NCBI RefSeq assembly: GCF_019355935.1
Contig: NZ_CP079925.1
Location: 248,001-312,000 of the forward strand
Origin: Comamonas sp. Y33R10-2
GTDB lineage: Bacteria > Pseudomonadota > Gammaproteobacteria > Burkholderiales > Burkholderiaceae_C
Direction: 5' to 3'
Length of the DNA stretch: 64,000 bases
The notes below the pieces were generated by a model, which worked only from the letters and a program-made list of their open reading frames with translations, was not told the DNA's origin and searched no databases. Below, in pieces: positions 1 through 9,780 of the stretch. Numbering within the stretch: position 1 is the first letter of the stretch; each line of letters begins with the position of its first letter. Position numbers and translations under genes: made by a program.

Positions 1-872
1 CCATGGGTGCCATCATCACGGTGGAAAACGGCTACATGAACGCCAGCTTGCCTGAAGGCTGGACCAAGCTCAAAGGCGCACGCATCACCACCGACATGGT
101 GACCGTGACCGGTACTGAGAACTTTCTGATGGCGGCTGCGCTGGCCGATGGCGAGACGGTGCTGGAAAACGCGGCCATGGAGCCCGAAATCAGCGATCTG
201 GCCGAAATGCTGATCAAGATGGGTGCCCAAATCACCGGTCAAGGCACCAGCCGTATCGTGATTCAAGGTGTGGACAAGCTGCACGGCTGCGAGCATGCCG
301 TGGTGGCTGACCGCATTGAAGCGGGCACTTTCTTGTGCGCCGTGGCGGCCACAGGCGGCGAGGCGCTGCTGCGCCATGCGCGTGCCGACCATCTGGGCGC
401 GGTCATCGACAAGCTGACGGAAGCGGGCGTGAAGGTGGAATCTGTAGAGGGCGGCCTGAAGGTCAGCTCTGACGGCAAGTTGAAGGCGCAGAGCTTTCGC
501 ACGACCGAGTACCCTGGCTTTCCCACCGATATGCAGGCCCAGTTCATGGCCCTGAATTTGGTGGCTGAAGGCAATAGCGTGGTGACTGAGACCATTTTTG
601 AAAACCGCTTCATGCACGTCAACGAGATGGTGCGTTTAGGCGCACGCATCGCCACTGACGGACGTGTGGCCACTATTGAAGGCGGCAAGCGTTTGTCGGG
701 TGCGACTGTCATGGCAACAGACCTGCGTGCCTCTGCCAGCTTGGTGATCGCCGGTTTGGTCGCTGAGGGCGAAACCTTGGTGGACCGCATTTATCACTTA
801 GACCGCGGTTACGACCGCATGGAAGAGAAACTGCGCGGCTTGGGCGCTGATATTGAGAGAGTTTCAGAATGA
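1..872 (+). CDS. murA: UDP-N-acetylglucosamine 1-carboxyvinyltransferase, C-terminal part
   Basis: The enzyme transfers enolpyruvate from phosphoenolpyruvate to UDP-GlcNAc, the first committed step of peptidoglycan synthesis in the cytoplasm. The visible part is about 290 residues, roughly from residue 130 of a full-length MurA, so the start and the loop carrying the catalytic cysteine lie outside the window. The family signatures FPTDMQAQF (catalytic Asp), [21 protein letters not shown] and the terminal [18 protein letters not shown] are all present. The first Met codon in the window (position 3) is internal. The stop overlaps the hisG start by 4 bases (ATGA, 869-872), so the two genes are translationally coupled. 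The murA-hisG-hisD order is, from memory, common in betaproteobacteria. Confidence 0.97.
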   Translation, partial: MGAIITVENGYMNASLPEGWTKLKGARITTDMVTVTGTENFLMAAALADGETVLENAAMEPEISDLAEMLIKMGAQITGQGTSRIVIQGVDKLHGCEHAVVADRIEAGTFLCAVAATGGEALLRHARADHLGAVIDKLTEAGVKVESVEGGLKVSSDGKLKAQSFRTTEYPGFPTDMQAQFMALNLVAEGNSVVTETIFENRFMHVNEMVRLGARIATDGRVATIEGGKRLSGATVMATDLRASASLVIAGLVAEGETLVDRIYHLDRGYDRMEEKLRGLGADIERVSE

Positions 873-1531
873 CGATCGCAAGCTCGGTGACTATCGCCCT
901 CTCCAAGGGCCGAATCTTTGAAGAAACCGTGCCTTTGCTGGCGGCTGCTGGCATCGAGGTGACGGAAGACGTGGAAAAGTCGCGCAAGCTGATTTTTGAC
1001 ACCAACCGAGCCGACGTGCGCGTGGTGCTGGTGCGCGCCTCTGATGTGCCGGTGTACGTGCAGTACGGCGGCGCCGACTTGGGTGTGTCGGGTCTGGACT
1101 CTTTGATCGAGCATGGCGGCCAAGGCCTGTACCAGCCGCTGGACCTGCAAATCGCCAAGTGCCGCGTCAGCGTCGCTGTGCGCAATGGTTTTGACTACCA
1201 GCACGCAGTCAAGCAAGGTGCGCGTCTGCGTATTGCGACCAAGTACCCCGAGATTGCCCGCAACTTCTTTGCCAAGAAGGGCGTGCACGTGGACATGGTA
1301 AAGCTCTACGGCTCCATGGAGCTGGCCCCGCTGACCGGCATGGCAGATGCCATCGTCGACTTGGTCTCCACCGGCAATACCCTTAAGGCCAATGACTTGG
1401 TTGAGGTCGAGCCCATCATGGAAATTAGCTCGCGTCTGGTGGTTAACCAAGCCTCGCTCAAGCTCAAGCAAGCACCGCTGCGCCACATCATTGATGCGTT
1501 TGCAGCCGCTGTAGCTGCCAAAAACAACTGA
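869..1531 (+). CDS. hisG: ATP phosphoribosyltransferase, short form
   Basis: HisG condenses ATP with PRPP, the first step of histidine synthesis. At 220 residues it is the short form, which lacks the C-terminal regulatory ACT-like domain. Short HisG proteins work as hetero-octamers with the HisRS-like subunit HisZ, which is not in this window. Family motifs are [15 protein letters not shown] near the N-terminus, [14 protein letters not shown] in the middle and the PRPP-binding stretch [14 protein letters not shown] near residue 160. The ATG overlaps the murA stop by 4 bases, and hisD follows after 22 bases. Confidence 0.97.
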   Translation: MTIASSVTIALSKGRIFEETVPLLAAAGIEVTEDVEKSRKLIFDTNRADVRVVLVRASDVPVYVQYGGADLGVSGLDSLIEHGGQGLYQPLDLQIAKCRVSVAVRNGFDYQHAVKQGARLRIATKYPEIARNFFAKKGVHVDMVKLYGSMELAPLTGMADAIVDLVSTGNTLKANDLVEVEPIMEISSRLVVNQASLKLKQAPLRHIIDAFAAAVAAKNN

Positions 1532-1553
1532 TCTCTCCGCACTGGTAAATACT

Positions 1554-2870
1554 ATGGAATTCGTAGCTGCTCCCGCCCGTCTATCAACCGCTGACACCAC
1601 TTTTGAGCATGATTTTGCAAAGCGTCTGCATTGGTCGGCTGACACGGACGCAGCCATCGAGCAGCGCGTGGCGGATATCTTGGCCGATGTGCAGCAGCGT
1701 GGCGATGCCGCCGTGCTGGAGTACACCGCCCGCTTTGACAGCCTGCAAGCCGATTCCATGGCTTCTTTGGAGCTGACGCAAGCCGAGCTGAAAGCCGCAT
1801 TCGACAGCCTGCCTTCCGTGCAACGCGAGGCACTGGAATCAGCAGCTAAGCGCGTGCGCAGCTATCACGAGGCGCAGAAAAAGGCCAACGGCGAAAGCTG
1901 GAGCTACCGCGACGAAGACGGCACTTTACTGGGCCAGAAGGTCACCCCGCTGGATCGCGTAGGCATCTATGTGCCCGGCGGCAAGGCCGCTTACCCAAGC
2001 AGCGTGCTGATGAACGCCATTCCTGCCCATGTGGCCGGCGTGCCAGAAATCATCATGGTCGTGCCCACCCCCAAGGGTGAGAAGAATGCTTTGGTGCTGG
2101 CCGCTGCCTATGTGGCTGGCGTGCACCGCGCCTTCACCGTGGGCGGCGCGCAGGCTGTGGCGGCTTTGGCTTACGGCACGGCCACCATCCCCAAGGTGGA
2201 CAAGATCACCGGCCCCGGCAATGCCTACGTAGCCAGCGCTAAAAAGCGCGTGTTCGGCATCGTCGGCATCGACATGATTGCCGGCCCTTCGGAAATTTTG
2301 GTGCTGGCTGACGGCACCACACCCCCAGACTGGGTGGCGATGGATTTGTTCAGCCAAGCCGAGCATGACGAGCTGGCCCAGTCCATCTTGCTGTGCCCCG
2401 ATGCGGACTACATCGACAAAGTGCAAGCGTCTATCGATCGCCTGCTGCCCGAGATGCCGCGCAAAGCCATCATCGCTAAGAGCCTGAACGACCGCGGCGC
2501 GCTGATTTTGACGCGTGACATGGAAGAAGCCTGCGCCATCAGCAACCGCATTGCGCCGGAGCATCTGGAAGTCTCCAGCAGCGAGCCGCACCGCTGGGAG
2601 CCTTCGCTCAAGCACGCCGGCGCCATCTTCTTGGGGGCTTACACCTCTGAATCACTGGGCGACTACTGCGCAGGCCCCAACCACGTGCTGCCCACCAGCG
2701 GCACAGCGCGCTTTTCCTCGCCTTTGGGCGTGTATGACTTCCAAAAGCGCAGCTCCATCATTGAGGTGAGCGAGCAGGGCGCCCAAGTACTCGGCCAAAT
2801 CGCCTCGGTGCTGGCGCATGGCGAAGGCTTGCAGGGCCACGCCCGTGCGGCTGAAATGCGCTTGAAGTAA
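1554..2870 (+). CDS. hisD: histidinol dehydrogenase
   Basis: HisD carries out the last two steps of histidine synthesis, oxidising L-histidinol to L-histidine with two NAD+ and a zinc ion. The 438-residue length is normal. Visible signatures are the [18 protein letters not shown] stretch, [25 protein letters not shown], the zinc and catalytic region [18 protein letters not shown] and GPNHVLPT. It is the last histidine gene on this strand: 16 bases past its stop is a strong hairpin (2887-2921), and the remaining histidine genes run towards it on the opposite strand. No frameshift or truncation is seen. Confidence 0.98.
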   Translation: MEFVAAPARLSTADTTFEHDFAKRLHWSADTDAAIEQRVADILADVQQRGDAAVLEYTARFDSLQADSMASLELTQAELKAAFDSLPSVQREALESAAKRVRSYHEAQKKANGESWSYRDEDGTLLGQKVTPLDRVGIYVPGGKAAYPSSVLMNAIPAHVAGVPEIIMVVPTPKGEKNALVLAAAYVAGVHRAFTVGGAQAVAALAYGTATIPKVDKITGPGNAYVASAKKRVFGIVGIDMIAGPSEILVLADGTTPPDWVAMDLFSQAEHDELAQSILLCPDADYIDKVQASIDRLLPEMPRKAIIAKSLNDRGALILTRDMEEACAISNRIAPEHLEVSSSEPHRWEPSLKHAGAIFLGAYTSESLGDYCAGPNHVLPTSGTARFSSPLGVYDFQKRSSIIEVSEQGAQVLGQIASVLAHGEGLQGHARAAEMRLK

Positions 2871-2886
2871 TTCAGCAATGAAATAA

Positions 2887-2921
2887 AAAACGGGCTGGAT
2901 GCTTTGCACCCAGCCCGTTTT
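2887..2921. terminator. bidirectional intrinsic terminator between hisD and the - strand his cluster
   Basis: A 12-bp perfect stem (AAAACGGGCTGG at 2887-2898, CCAGCCCGTTTT at 2910-2921) encloses an 11-base loop. T-rich sequence follows on the + strand and an A-rich run precedes it, so it can end hisG-hisD from one side and the hisC-to-DUF4870 transcript from the other. Confidence 0.85.
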
Positions 2922-2944
2922 CATTTTGGATTAATCAGACTAAA

Positions 2945-3343
2945 TCAGGACTGAATCGCGCGATTTTTGTTCATCGCAACCATGCCGGTCACAATGCGGT
3001 AGAGGAACCAGATGGAGACAATCACCCAAGCTGGATTGAAGAGGAACAAGCCCAGCAAGAAGAATGGGAACGTCACTGCGTAGAGCACGATGGCCCAAAT
3101 TACGCTGCGCAGGCGCCAAGAGAAATGGCTCTCTTGCCAAGTCCCGCGCGCATCACCGCGCTTGACCACATCAATGATGACGGCCACGATCAGCAAAAAC
3201 ACACTCACCTGTGCGCCGGGCAACACAGCGGCTACGGCTACTACCAAGTGCAGCAAGTAGCTGACCCAACCCCAAGCCTTAAGGCCTTGAATCTCGGCAG
3301 AGTTGCTGCTGTGTACGTCAATGATGTCGCGGTCGTCGGCCAT
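2945..3343 (-). CDS. DUF4870 family membrane protein
   Basis: A 132-residue protein with three hydrophobic segments (roughly residues 24-62, 84-103 and 105-122) and a charged cytoplasmic stretch between the first and second containing GTWQESHFSWRLRSV, which is characteristic of the DUF4870 family. The function is unknown; these are small inner-membrane proteins often found beside hisE in related genomes (from memory). The ATG shares one base with the hisE stop (TAATG), so it is translated from the same messenger as the last histidine genes. It is the last gene before the shared terminator. Confidence 0.85.
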   Translation of the reverse strand: MADDRDIIDVHSSNSAEIQGLKAWGWVSYLLHLVVAVAAVLPGAQVSVFLLIVAVIIDVVKRGDARGTWQESHFSWRLRSVIWAIVLYAVTFPFFLLGLFLFNPAWVIVSIWFLYRIVTGMVAMNKNRAIQS

Positions 3344-3738
3344 TAGGTATTTCCTTTTTCCTGCTCTGCGCGTTCTTTCGCCTTGCGCAATGCTTTTTCT
3401 TCCAAGCCGCTGGTGCCTTCACGGCGCTCCAACTCGGCCACTACGTCGGCGGGCGTCAAGCCATAGTGCGACAGTGCGATCATGGAGTGAAACCACAAGT
3501 CCGCAACTTCATAAAGGATTTTTGCCTTGTCAGCGCCAGCATCCACATCTTTGGCGGCCATGACGACTTCGGTGGCTTCTTCGCCAATCTTCTTCAAAAA
3601 AGCATCGGGCCCTTTGTGCAGCAGGCGCGTGACATAGCTTTTCTCGGGATCGCCCCCGTTGGCAACCTTGCGGCTTTCGATGACGGCGGCCAGACGGGCC
3701 AATGCGCCTTCAAGCGAGGCAGTGTTTTGTTCGGACAT
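3343..3738 (-). CDS. hisE: phosphoribosyl-ATP pyrophosphohydrolase
   Basis: HisE hydrolyses phosphoribosyl-ATP to phosphoribosyl-AMP, the second step of histidine synthesis. It is a 131-residue stand-alone enzyme of the all-alpha NTP pyrophosphohydrolase type. The metal-binding acidic helix [13 protein letters not shown] and the following [13 protein letters not shown] are present. The N-terminal 20 residues and the C-terminal basic tail are variable in the family. It starts 4 bases after hisI and ends overlapping the DUF4870 gene by one base. Confidence 0.95.
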   Translation of the reverse strand: MSEQNTASLEGALARLAAVIESRKVANGGDPEKSYVTRLLHKGPDAFLKKIGEEATEVVMAAKDVDAGADKAKILYEVADLWFHSMIALSHYGLTPADVVAELERREGTSGLEEKALRKAKERAEQEKGNT

Positions 3739-3742
3739 GGCT

Positions 3743-4132
3743 TTATTTGTAGATGGAAGCAGGATCTTTCAAGACCGGATCGACAGAAATCCACTGGCCG
3801 TCCTTGAAAACGCTGTAAAAGCAAGAGTGGCGCCCGGTATGGCAGGCAATGCCGGGCTCGTGGCCTTCTTGGGTGATTTTGAGCAGCACCACGTCGTTGT
3901 CGCAGTCGATGCGAATCTCGTGCACGGTCTGCACATGGCCGGACTCTTCACCCTTGAACCACAGCTTGTTGCGCGAGCGGCTGAAGTACACAGCGCGGTT
4001 GAGCTCAGCCGTCTTTTCCAGCGCCTCGCGGTTCATCCACGCGAACATGACGACATCGCCGCTGCCATGTTCCTGCGCAATCACGGGCACAAGGCCTTGC
4101 GCATCCCATTTGACTTGATCGAGCCAGCTCAT
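3743..4132 (-). CDS. hisI: phosphoribosyl-AMP cyclohydrolase
   Basis: HisI opens the adenine ring of phosphoribosyl-AMP, the third step of the pathway. The 129-residue protein has the signatures [28 protein letters not shown], the metal site [10 protein letters not shown] and the cysteine motif [11 protein letters not shown] that binds zinc. It is unfused to HisE, as is usual in betaproteobacteria. A 112-base spacer separates it from hisF upstream; AACAAAGG lies upstream of the ATG as a modest ribosome-binding site. Confidence 0.95.
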   Translation of the reverse strand: MSWLDQVKWDAQGLVPVIAQEHGSGDVVMFAWMNREALEKTAELNRAVYFSRSRNKLWFKGEESGHVQTVHEIRIDCDNDVVLLKITQEGHEPGIACHTGRHSCFYSVFKDGQWISVDPVLKDPASIYK

Positions 4133-4244
4133 TGCAGACCTTTGTTTTTGTGAGCAGCCAGTGCAGGCCAGCTGTTCGTTTCAAACCAAAAATACCCAAG
4201 AGCCAGCGAGGAACCCGCACAAGCTGCTCTCAAAATGCGAGCGA

Positions 4245-5045
4245 TTACAGGCGCACAGGAATGCCGCGTGCGCGCATGCATTCTTTGGCCTGCTGCACCG
4301 TGTACTCGCCGTAATGGAAGATGCTGGCAGCGAGCACCGCGTCCGCGCCGCCAATGGTTACGCCATCAGCTAAGTCTTCCAGGTTACCCACACCGCCTGA
4401 TGCAATCACCGGAACGCCCACCGCATCGGCCACGGCGCGGGTCAGCTTTAAGTCAAAGCCGCTCTTGGTGCCGTCTTTGTCCATGCTGGTCAGTAAAATC
4501 TCACCCGCGCCGCGTTGGGCCATTTCAGCGGCCCAGCGCACCACATCCAGGCCCACATTCTTGCGGCCACCGTGGCTGTACACATCCCAGCCGGGGCCCA
4601 TGGGCGTGCCGCCGGGGCCTATGCGCTGCTCGTCTTCAGGCTTGCGGCGCTTGGCATCAATGGCCACCACAATGCACTGCGCGCCGTACTTGTCGCTGCA
4701 GGCGTTGATGGTGTCTGGGTTGGCAATTGCAGCGGAGTTAAAGCTGGTCTTGTCGGCACCTGCGTTGAGCAGGCGGCGCACATCGTCCACCGTGCGCACG
4801 CCGCCGCCCACCGTCAGCGGGATGAAGACTTGCGAAGCCACGGCTTCGATGATGGGCAAGATCAAATCGCGCCCGTCGCTGGTAGCGGTGATGTCCAAAA
4901 ACGTCAGCTCGTCCGCGCCTTGCGCGTTGTAGCGCGCGGCGATTTCTACCGGGTCGCCCGCATCGCGCAGCTCCATAAAGTTGACGCCTTTGACCACGCG
5001 GCCGCCGGTCACGTCAAGGCAGGGAATGATGCGTTTGGCAAGCAT
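4245..5045 (-). CDS. hisF: imidazole glycerol phosphate synthase, cyclase subunit
   Basis: HisF is the (beta/alpha)8-barrel subunit that uses ammonia from HisH to form imidazole glycerol phosphate and AICAR. The 266-residue protein carries both catalytic aspartates at the classic positions, D11 (IIPCLDV) and D130 (VVAIDAKR). Phosphate-binding loops PLTVGGGVR and VIASGGVG are visible. Its partner hisH lies upstream, separated by hisA and a mutarotase-like gene. The gene starts 59 bases after that gene's stop. Confidence 0.97.
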   Translation of the reverse strand: MLAKRIIPCLDVTGGRVVKGVNFMELRDAGDPVEIAARYNAQGADELTFLDITATSDGRDLILPIIEAVASQVFIPLTVGGGVRTVDDVRRLLNAGADKTSFNSAAIANPDTINACSDKYGAQCIVVAIDAKRRKPEDEQRIGPGGTPMGPGWDVYSHGGRKNVGLDVVRWAAEMAQRGAGEILLTSMDKDGTKSGFDLKLTRAVADAVGVPVIASGGVGNLEDLADGVTIGGADAVLAASIFHYGEYTVQQAKECMRARGIPVRL

Positions 5046-5104
5046 GATGAACTCTCTGAACGATTAAAACAGGGCAGCGTTTTGATGGGCCGGGTGAGCT
5101 TGCA

Positions 5105-5983
5105 TCAAAACGCCGTCAAATGCTGAGCCGCCTGCCAGCACTGGCCGGGCGCGACCACCACAGGTGCATTAATGGCCGCAGCTTCCACGCACAGCATGTG
5201 CTGCCAGCTATCAGCTTGCATGTCGTTGAGCGTGGCGCACAGGGCGGGGCCGGGGTTCCAGACCACGGTTTCGCTCCACGGTGCGTCTTGCGCAATTTGC
5301 AGCCAAGGCTGGCCTTGGTCTTTCCCTTGCACTTGTAGTTGCAAGGCATCTGCCGCACGCGGGTAGACGCGATCGGTCTCGGTGCCAAAGCGCACAGCGC
5401 CTTGCTGCGTAATGTGGGTATCGGGCACGGCCGCTGCAGCATCCCAATAGGTCAGGCCTTGAAGGCCATGCAAACTGGCTTGCTCAACCTGCGGCACACG
5501 CAGATAGCTGTGCAGCGCTGCGGTAAACGGCAAATCTTGCTGTCCCCGGTTATGCACTGCCAGCTGCACGATCAGCGCGCCGGGCTTGAGCTGCAGCGTC
5601 AGTCGCGCGTCAAAGGCATGCGGCCAGACGGCGCGAGAATCTTCGCTGTCCGTCAGTCGCAAAGTGATTTGCGCGCCATCCTCGCCCAAAGGCTGGGCGG
5701 CATCGGCCAGCCATTGGCTGAGTCGTGCAAAACCATGTTTGACCAGCGGCCCGCGCTGGTTGAACTGGGGAAAGCAGACAGGAATGCCGCCGCGAATGGC
5801 GCTCTTTCCGTCATGGGCGGCCTTGGGGCTGAGGAACAAACGCTCCTTGCCGCCGCTCACCCATGACAGCACCTGCGCACCTTGCAGGCTGAGCAAGATG
5901 GAATCACCTTGCGCCAGCTTTAAAGTAATAGCAGGAAGTCCTTGCCAATCAATGGCTTGGACCTGAAATGATGAGTTATTCAC
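5105..5983 (-). CDS. aldose 1-epimerase family protein, probable D-hexose-6-phosphate mutarotase
   Basis: A protein of about 292 residues of the galactose mutarotase fold, resembling the YeaD group (glucose-6-phosphate 1-epimerase). Supporting motifs are [34 protein letters not shown] with the catalytic-type histidine, and WNPGPA near the end. I chose the GTG start at 5983, which overlaps the end of hisA by 8 bases; a longer frame from 6046 would run much further into hisA. It interrupts the histidine genes between hisA and hisF. It has no known role in histidine synthesis, so it is probably a passenger in the operon. The exact substrate is inferred from family resemblance only. Confidence 0.83.
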   Translation of the reverse strand: MNNSSFQVQAIDWQGLPAITLKLAQGDSILLSLQGAQVLSWVSGGKERLFLSPKAAHDGKSAIRGGIPVCFPQFNQRGPLVKHGFARLSQWLADAAQPLGEDGAQITLRLTDSEDSRAVWPHAFDARLTLQLKPGALIVQLAVHNRGQQDLPFTAALHSYLRVPQVEQASLHGLQGLTYWDAAAAVPDTHITQQGAVRFGTETDRVYPRAADALQLQVQGKDQGQPWLQIAQDAPWSETVVWNPGPALCATLNDMQADSWQHMLCVEAAAINAPVVVAPGQCWQAAQHLTAF

Positions 5984-6719
5984 CCGCCAACTCGTCTGCA
6001 CGCGCTTGGCCTGCAGCAAAGTCCAGATCGCCGGTGTAGATGGCACGACCGCAGATCACGCCTTCAACGCCTTCGCTCTCCACAGCGCACAGGGCTTCGA
6101 TATCCGCCATGCCGGCCAGACCGCCCGAAGCGATGACCGGAATCTTCAGCGACTGGGCCAGCTTGACGGTGGCGTCCACATTGATGCCAGTCAGCATGCC
6201 GTCGCGGCCAATGTCGGTGTAGATGATGGATTCCACGCCCCAGCCTTCAAAGCGCTTGGCGGTTTCGATCACATCTTGGCCCGTGAGCTTGCTCCAGCCG
6301 TCGATAGCGACCTTGCCGTCCTTGGCGTCCAGACCCACGATGATGTGGCCGGGGAAGGCGGCGCAAGCGTCTTGCAAAAATCCGGGGTTCTTCACAGCGG
6401 CGGTGCCGATGATGAGGTATTCAATGCCCAGATCGATGTAGCGCTCAATCGTGTCCAGATCGCGAATACCGCCGCCCAGCTGCACGGGGATCTGACCGTT
6501 CACCGCCTTCAAGATGCTTTTGATGGCTCCCAAGTTCTTGGGCTGGCCCGCAAAGGCGCCATTCAAGTCCACCAAATGCAGGCGACGCGCGCCGGCTTGC
6601 AGCCACTTGGTGGCCATGGCAGCGGGGTCTTCTCCGAAGGTGGTGGACTGGTCCATATCACCCTGAATGAGGCGAACGCAGTGGCCGTCTTTGAGGTCGA
6701 TAGCGGGGATGAGCAACAT
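5976..6719 (-). CDS. hisA: ProFAR isomerase (phosphoribosylformimino-5-aminoimidazole carboxamide ribotide isomerase)
   Basis: HisA converts ProFAR to PRFAR by an Amadori rearrangement, the fourth step of histidine synthesis. The 247-residue (beta/alpha)8 barrel has the two catalytic aspartates D8 ([11 protein letters not shown]) and D131 ([10 protein letters not shown]). [10 protein letters not shown] and VIASGGLAG form the phosphate-binding loops. It lies 110 bases downstream of hisH and overlaps the mutarotase-like gene. Confidence 0.97.
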   Translation of the reverse strand: MLLIPAIDLKDGHCVRLIQGDMDQSTTFGEDPAAMATKWLQAGARRLHLVDLNGAFAGQPKNLGAIKSILKAVNGQIPVQLGGGIRDLDTIERYIDLGIEYLIIGTAAVKNPGFLQDACAAFPGHIIVGLDAKDGKVAIDGWSKLTGQDVIETAKRFEGWGVESIIYTDIGRDGMLTGINVDATVKLAQSLKIPVIASGGLAGMADIEALCAVESEGVEGVICGRAIYTGDLDFAAGQARADELAGE

Positions 6720-6829
6720 GATGGTGGTCTGCTAGCAAAGGTGGCCGTCTGATGGGGCCAGTTGAAAAAACTCGGGTTACCAATGAATCAGTCTTGCAAT
6801 GTGCGCAAAGACTGGTTCAGTGGGGACCC

Positions 6830-7498
6830 TTAGGGCTTCCAGCGCAGGAAGTTGCGGAACAGCGCCAGCCCCTGATCCGAGCTTTTCTCGGGGTGGAACT
6901 GGGTTGCGAAAATATTATCGCGTGCGACGGCACATGCAAAGCGGCCGCCGTAATCAGCCTCGGCGGCGCAATGCTCGGCTTGTTGCACCTGCGCATAAAA
7001 GCTGTGCACAAAGTAGTAGAAGCTGCCGTCTGCAATACCGGCCCACAGCGCATGGGGCTTGCCGCCTTGCGCCGTTTGATGGACTTGATTCCAGCCCATT
7101 TGCGGCACTTTGAAGCGGCTGCCGTCGGCTTGCATACGGCCAGCCAGATCAAACTTGCGCACATTGCCGGGGATGAGACCCAGACCGGGCACATCGCCCT
7201 CGTCGCTATGGTCCAGCAGCATTTGCATGCCCACGCACACGCCAAACAACGGCTTGTTGGCAGCGGCATCCAGCACGGCTTCTTGCAAGCCAGACTCACG
7301 CAGCTCTCTCATGCAATCGGGCATGGCGCCTTGGCCGGGCAGCACGACGCGGTTGGCGGCGTAGACCACATCGGGGTCGGCGGTGACGATTACATCCCAG
7401 CCGGTATCAGCCGCCGCCGTGCGCACGGCCTGCGAGACCGAGCGCAGATTGCCCATGCCGTAATCGACCACGGCCACGGTGTTGTTCTTCAAACTCAT
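6830..7498 (-). CDS. hisH: imidazole glycerol phosphate synthase, glutamine amidotransferase subunit
   Basis: HisH releases ammonia from glutamine and channels it to HisF. The 222-residue class I amidotransferase has a complete catalytic triad: C88 in [12 protein letters not shown]202 and E204 in [10 protein letters not shown]. The N-terminal [10 protein letters not shown] and oxyanion region [11 protein letters not shown] are typical. The spacer to hisB upstream is filled by a 42-base dispersed repeat (7497-7538) that reaches into the hisH start codon. Confidence 0.97.
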   Translation of the reverse strand: MSLKNNTVAVVDYGMGNLRSVSQAVRTAAADTGWDVIVTADPDVVYAANRVVLPGQGAMPDCMRELRESGLQEAVLDAAANKPLFGVCVGMQMLLDHSDEGDVPGLGLIPGNVRKFDLAGRMQADGSRFKVPQMGWNQVHQTAQGGKPHALWAGIADGSFYYFVHSFYAQVQQAEHCAAEADYGGRFACAVARDNIFATQFHPEKSSDQGLALFRNFLRWKP

Positions 7499-7538
7499 AG
7501 CAGCTACCGCTTATAGATACAGGACTTGAAGCCTAAAA
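7497..7538 (+). repeat. dispersed 42-base intergenic repeat, family 2
   Basis: The element begins ATAGCAGCTA and ends GAAGCCTAAAA. It aligns without gaps with copies at 25782, 49442 and 15247 (inverted). It occupies the whole hisB-hisH spacer and overlaps the first two bases of the hisH start codon. Confidence 0.75.
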
Positions 7539-7541
7539 GGC

Positions 7542-8165
7542 TTACAAAGAGCCCTTGGTCGAGGGAATCACGCCAACCATGCGTTCGTCATGCTCGAGCG
7601 CAAAACGCACAGCGCGGGCGAAGGCCTTGAAGATGGTCTCGCACTGGTGATGGGCGTTAAAGCCCTTGATGTTGTCGATGTGCAGCGTGACGCCTGCGTG
7701 GTTCACAAAGCCTTGGAAGAACTCATACACCAGTTGGGTGTCGAGCTGGCCAATGCTGCCGGAGGTGAACTTCACATCCATGTGCAAGCTGGGGCGGCCC
7801 GAGAAGTCGATGACCACGCGAGAGAGCGCTTCATCCAGTGGCACATAGGCGTGGCCGTAGCGGCGAATGCCTTTTTTGTCGCCAATGGCCTTGGCAAAGG
7901 CCTGGCCTAGCGTGATGCCAATGTCTTCCACCGTGTGGTGGCCGTCGATATGCAGGTCGCCCGCACATTCGATGTCCATATCAATCAAGCCGTGGCGGGC
8001 AATCTGGTCGAGCATGTGATCGAGAAAACCGATGCCCGAGTTCAGGCTGGCCTTGCCCGTGCCGTCAAGGTTGATGCGCACTGCAACACGCGTTTCTGCC
8101 GTGTTGCGGGTCACTTCAGCGGTGCGGGGCAGCGCTGCTGCGGGTGTGGTCACCAAATTGTTCAT
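7542..8165 (-). CDS. hisB: imidazoleglycerol-phosphate dehydratase
   Basis: HisB removes water from imidazole glycerol phosphate to give imidazole acetol phosphate. It is the 207-residue monofunctional form without the N-terminal histidinol phosphatase found in E. coli. Metal-binding motifs [24 protein letters not shown] and FNAHHQCET, plus the terminal PSTKG, are all present. The ATG at 8165 overlaps the hisC stop by 4 bases (ATGA), which fixes the start; a longer upstream frame runs through hisC and is rejected. No histidinol-phosphate phosphatase gene is seen in the window. Confidence 0.96.
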   Translation of the reverse strand: MNNLVTTPAAALPRTAEVTRNTAETRVAVRINLDGTGKASLNSGIGFLDHMLDQIARHGLIDMDIECAGDLHIDGHHTVEDIGITLGQAFAKAIGDKKGIRRYGHAYVPLDEALSRVVIDFSGRPSLHMDVKFTSGSIGQLDTQLVYEFFQGFVNHAGVTLHIDNIKGFNAHHQCETIFKAFARAVRFALEHDERMVGVIPSTKGSL

Positions 8166-9280
8166 AACGATTCCTTCAATGCCGCCAGCATCTGGGCGTT
8201 TTCTTCGCGGGTACCTACGGTCAAGCGCAGGCAATTATTGAGCAGCGGGTGCATGGCCGATACGTTTTTGACCAGCACGCCGCGTTGTTTCATCTCGGCC
8301 TGTGCCTTGCCCGCATCACGCACACGCAGCAGCACCATATTGGCTTCAGACGGCCAGACTTTTTCCACGCCATTCAGGGCGGTCAGCGCATCGACCAGCG
8401 GCTGGCGCTCAGCGCGGATGGCGGCGGCTTGGCTTGCGTACAGCGATTCATGCTCGAGCGCAAAAATAGCGGTTTCGCAGTTCAGCACGCTGATGTTGTA
8501 AGGCGGGCGAACCTTGTCCAGCTCGTTGACGATGGCGGTTGGGCCAATCAGATAACCCAGGCGCGCACCGGCCAAGCCGAACTTGCTGAGCGTACGCATC
8601 AGCAACACATGCTGATTGCGTGCAGGATCGGCCTTCATGCGGCTTATCCAGCTGCGGCTGGCGAAGGGCTGGTAGGCCTCGTCCATCACCACCAAGCCGC
8701 CAATGTCAGCCACGGCATCAATCACGGCTTGCACCTTGTCCTCATCCCACAGCGTGGCCGTGGGGTTGTTGGGGTAGGCAATGTAGGTGATGGCGGGCTG
8801 CTGCTCGGCAATGGCGGCCTGCATGGCGGGCACATCCAGATCAAAGTCAGCGCTCAAATCCACGCCCACAAAATCCAGCCCTTGCAGCTTGGCGCTCAAT
8901 GGATACATCACAAAGCCGGGCATGGGCGCGAGCATCTTGGCGCGAGCGCCCTCAGTGGGTTGGGCCGTAGCCAATGCCAGCAAGGTGATGATTTCGTCAG
9001 AGCCATTGCCCAGCAGCACCGATGTGCCTTCGGGCGCGCCAGCGTAATCGGCCAGCATGTTTTTCAGCACTTCTTGGCGCTCGCCGGGGTAGCGGTTGAT
9101 CTCCAGCGTGCCCAGTCGCTCGCCCAGCAGCTTTTGTAGCTCTGAAGGCAAGCGGTAGGGGTTCTCCATCGTGTCCATCTTCAGCAAGCCTTGCGAGGCT
9201 TGCACGTGGTAGCCATGCATGGCGCGCACATCAGCGCGAATGCGTTGCAGGGCTTTGGATGAGAGGTCTTGAGCAGTCAT
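8162..9280 (-). CDS. hisC: histidinol-phosphate aminotransferase
   Basis: HisC is a PLP-dependent class I/II aminotransferase that converts imidazole acetol phosphate to histidinol phosphate. The 372-residue protein has the PLP lysine at about K233 in [22 protein letters not shown] and [10 protein letters not shown] (PLP ring contacts) are also present. It heads the - strand histidine genes. Only 59 bases separate it from the end of the vapC-like gene upstream on the same strand, and I see no terminator there, so transcription from the toxin-antitoxin promoter could enter it. Confidence 0.96.
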   Translation of the reverse strand: MTAQDLSSKALQRIRADVRAMHGYHVQASQGLLKMDTMENPYRLPSELQKLLGERLGTLEINRYPGERQEVLKNMLADYAGAPEGTSVLLGNGSDEIITLLALATAQPTEGARAKMLAPMPGFVMYPLSAKLQGLDFVGVDLSADFDLDVPAMQAAIAEQQPAITYIAYPNNPTATLWDEDKVQAVIDAVADIGGLVVMDEAYQPFASRSWISRMKADPARNQHVLLMRTLSKFGLAGARLGYLIGPTAIVNELDKVRPPYNISVLNCETAIFALEHESLYASQAAAIRAERQPLVDALTALNGVEKVWPSEANMVLLRVRDAGKAQAEMKQRGVLVKNVSAMHPLLNNCLRLTVGTREENAQMLAALKESL

Positions 9281-9339
9281 GGTTTCACTCTTTCACACAG
9301 GGCTTGCGTTGGCCAATGCAGTCATGCAGGGTCTGGCAC

Positions 9340-9780
9340 TCAAGCCTCAAGATTCGGGTTGGCCGCTTGCTGCAGCGGGTGCACCACAGTCACACCGCCA
9401 AACTCTGCGCCGTGGGGCAGGTGCAGGCTGAGCATTAAGTTGCAGCCGCTGTGCTGGGCACAGGCCACGGCCAGGCAGTCGCCAAAGTCAAGCGCATGGC
9501 GGGCTTGCACGGCCCAAGCGGTTTCCAGCGTGGCGGCGTCGGTTCTCCACGGCGTCCACGCTTGGTAACGGCGAATGGCGGCGCGCGCATCGCCTTGCGG
9601 CAGCGGCACAGCAGCGGTGGTGGTCTGGTCATAAAACTCCACCAGCGCTTGATTGCTGGTGCGGCCGCTTCGGCTGCGCCACAGCAAGTCCAGCCAGTCC
9701 AGTGTGGCGGCGTACAAATCACCGCCCGCAGCGTCTTCTGCTGCGATCAGCACGGAGGTATCCACAAAAACGGGGTTCAT
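9340..9780 (-). CDS. PIN-domain protein, VapC-like toxin with an altered last acidic motif
   Basis: A 146-residue PIN-domain protein; active VapC toxins cleave RNA using Mg2+ held by conserved acidic residues. The first three acidic positions are recognisable: D7 in FVDTSVL, E48 in QALVEFY, and D98/D101 in LDFGDCLAVA. Where relatives usually read LSEDLxHG, this one reads LSLHLPHG (about residues 117-124), so the final acidic pair is replaced by Leu-His. The DNA there is clear and in frame. The ATG overlaps the antitoxin stop by 4 bases (ATGA, 9777-9780), the classic toxin-antitoxin arrangement. The protein may be an impaired nuclease or use another acidic residue. Confidence 0.85.
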   Translation of the reverse strand: MNPVFVDTSVLIAAEDAAGGDLYAATLDWLDLLWRSRSGRTSNQALVEFYDQTTTAAVPLPQGDARAAIRRYQAWTPWRTDAATLETAWAVQARHALDFGDCLAVACAQHSGCNLMLSLHLPHGAEFGGVTVVHPLQQAANPNLEA

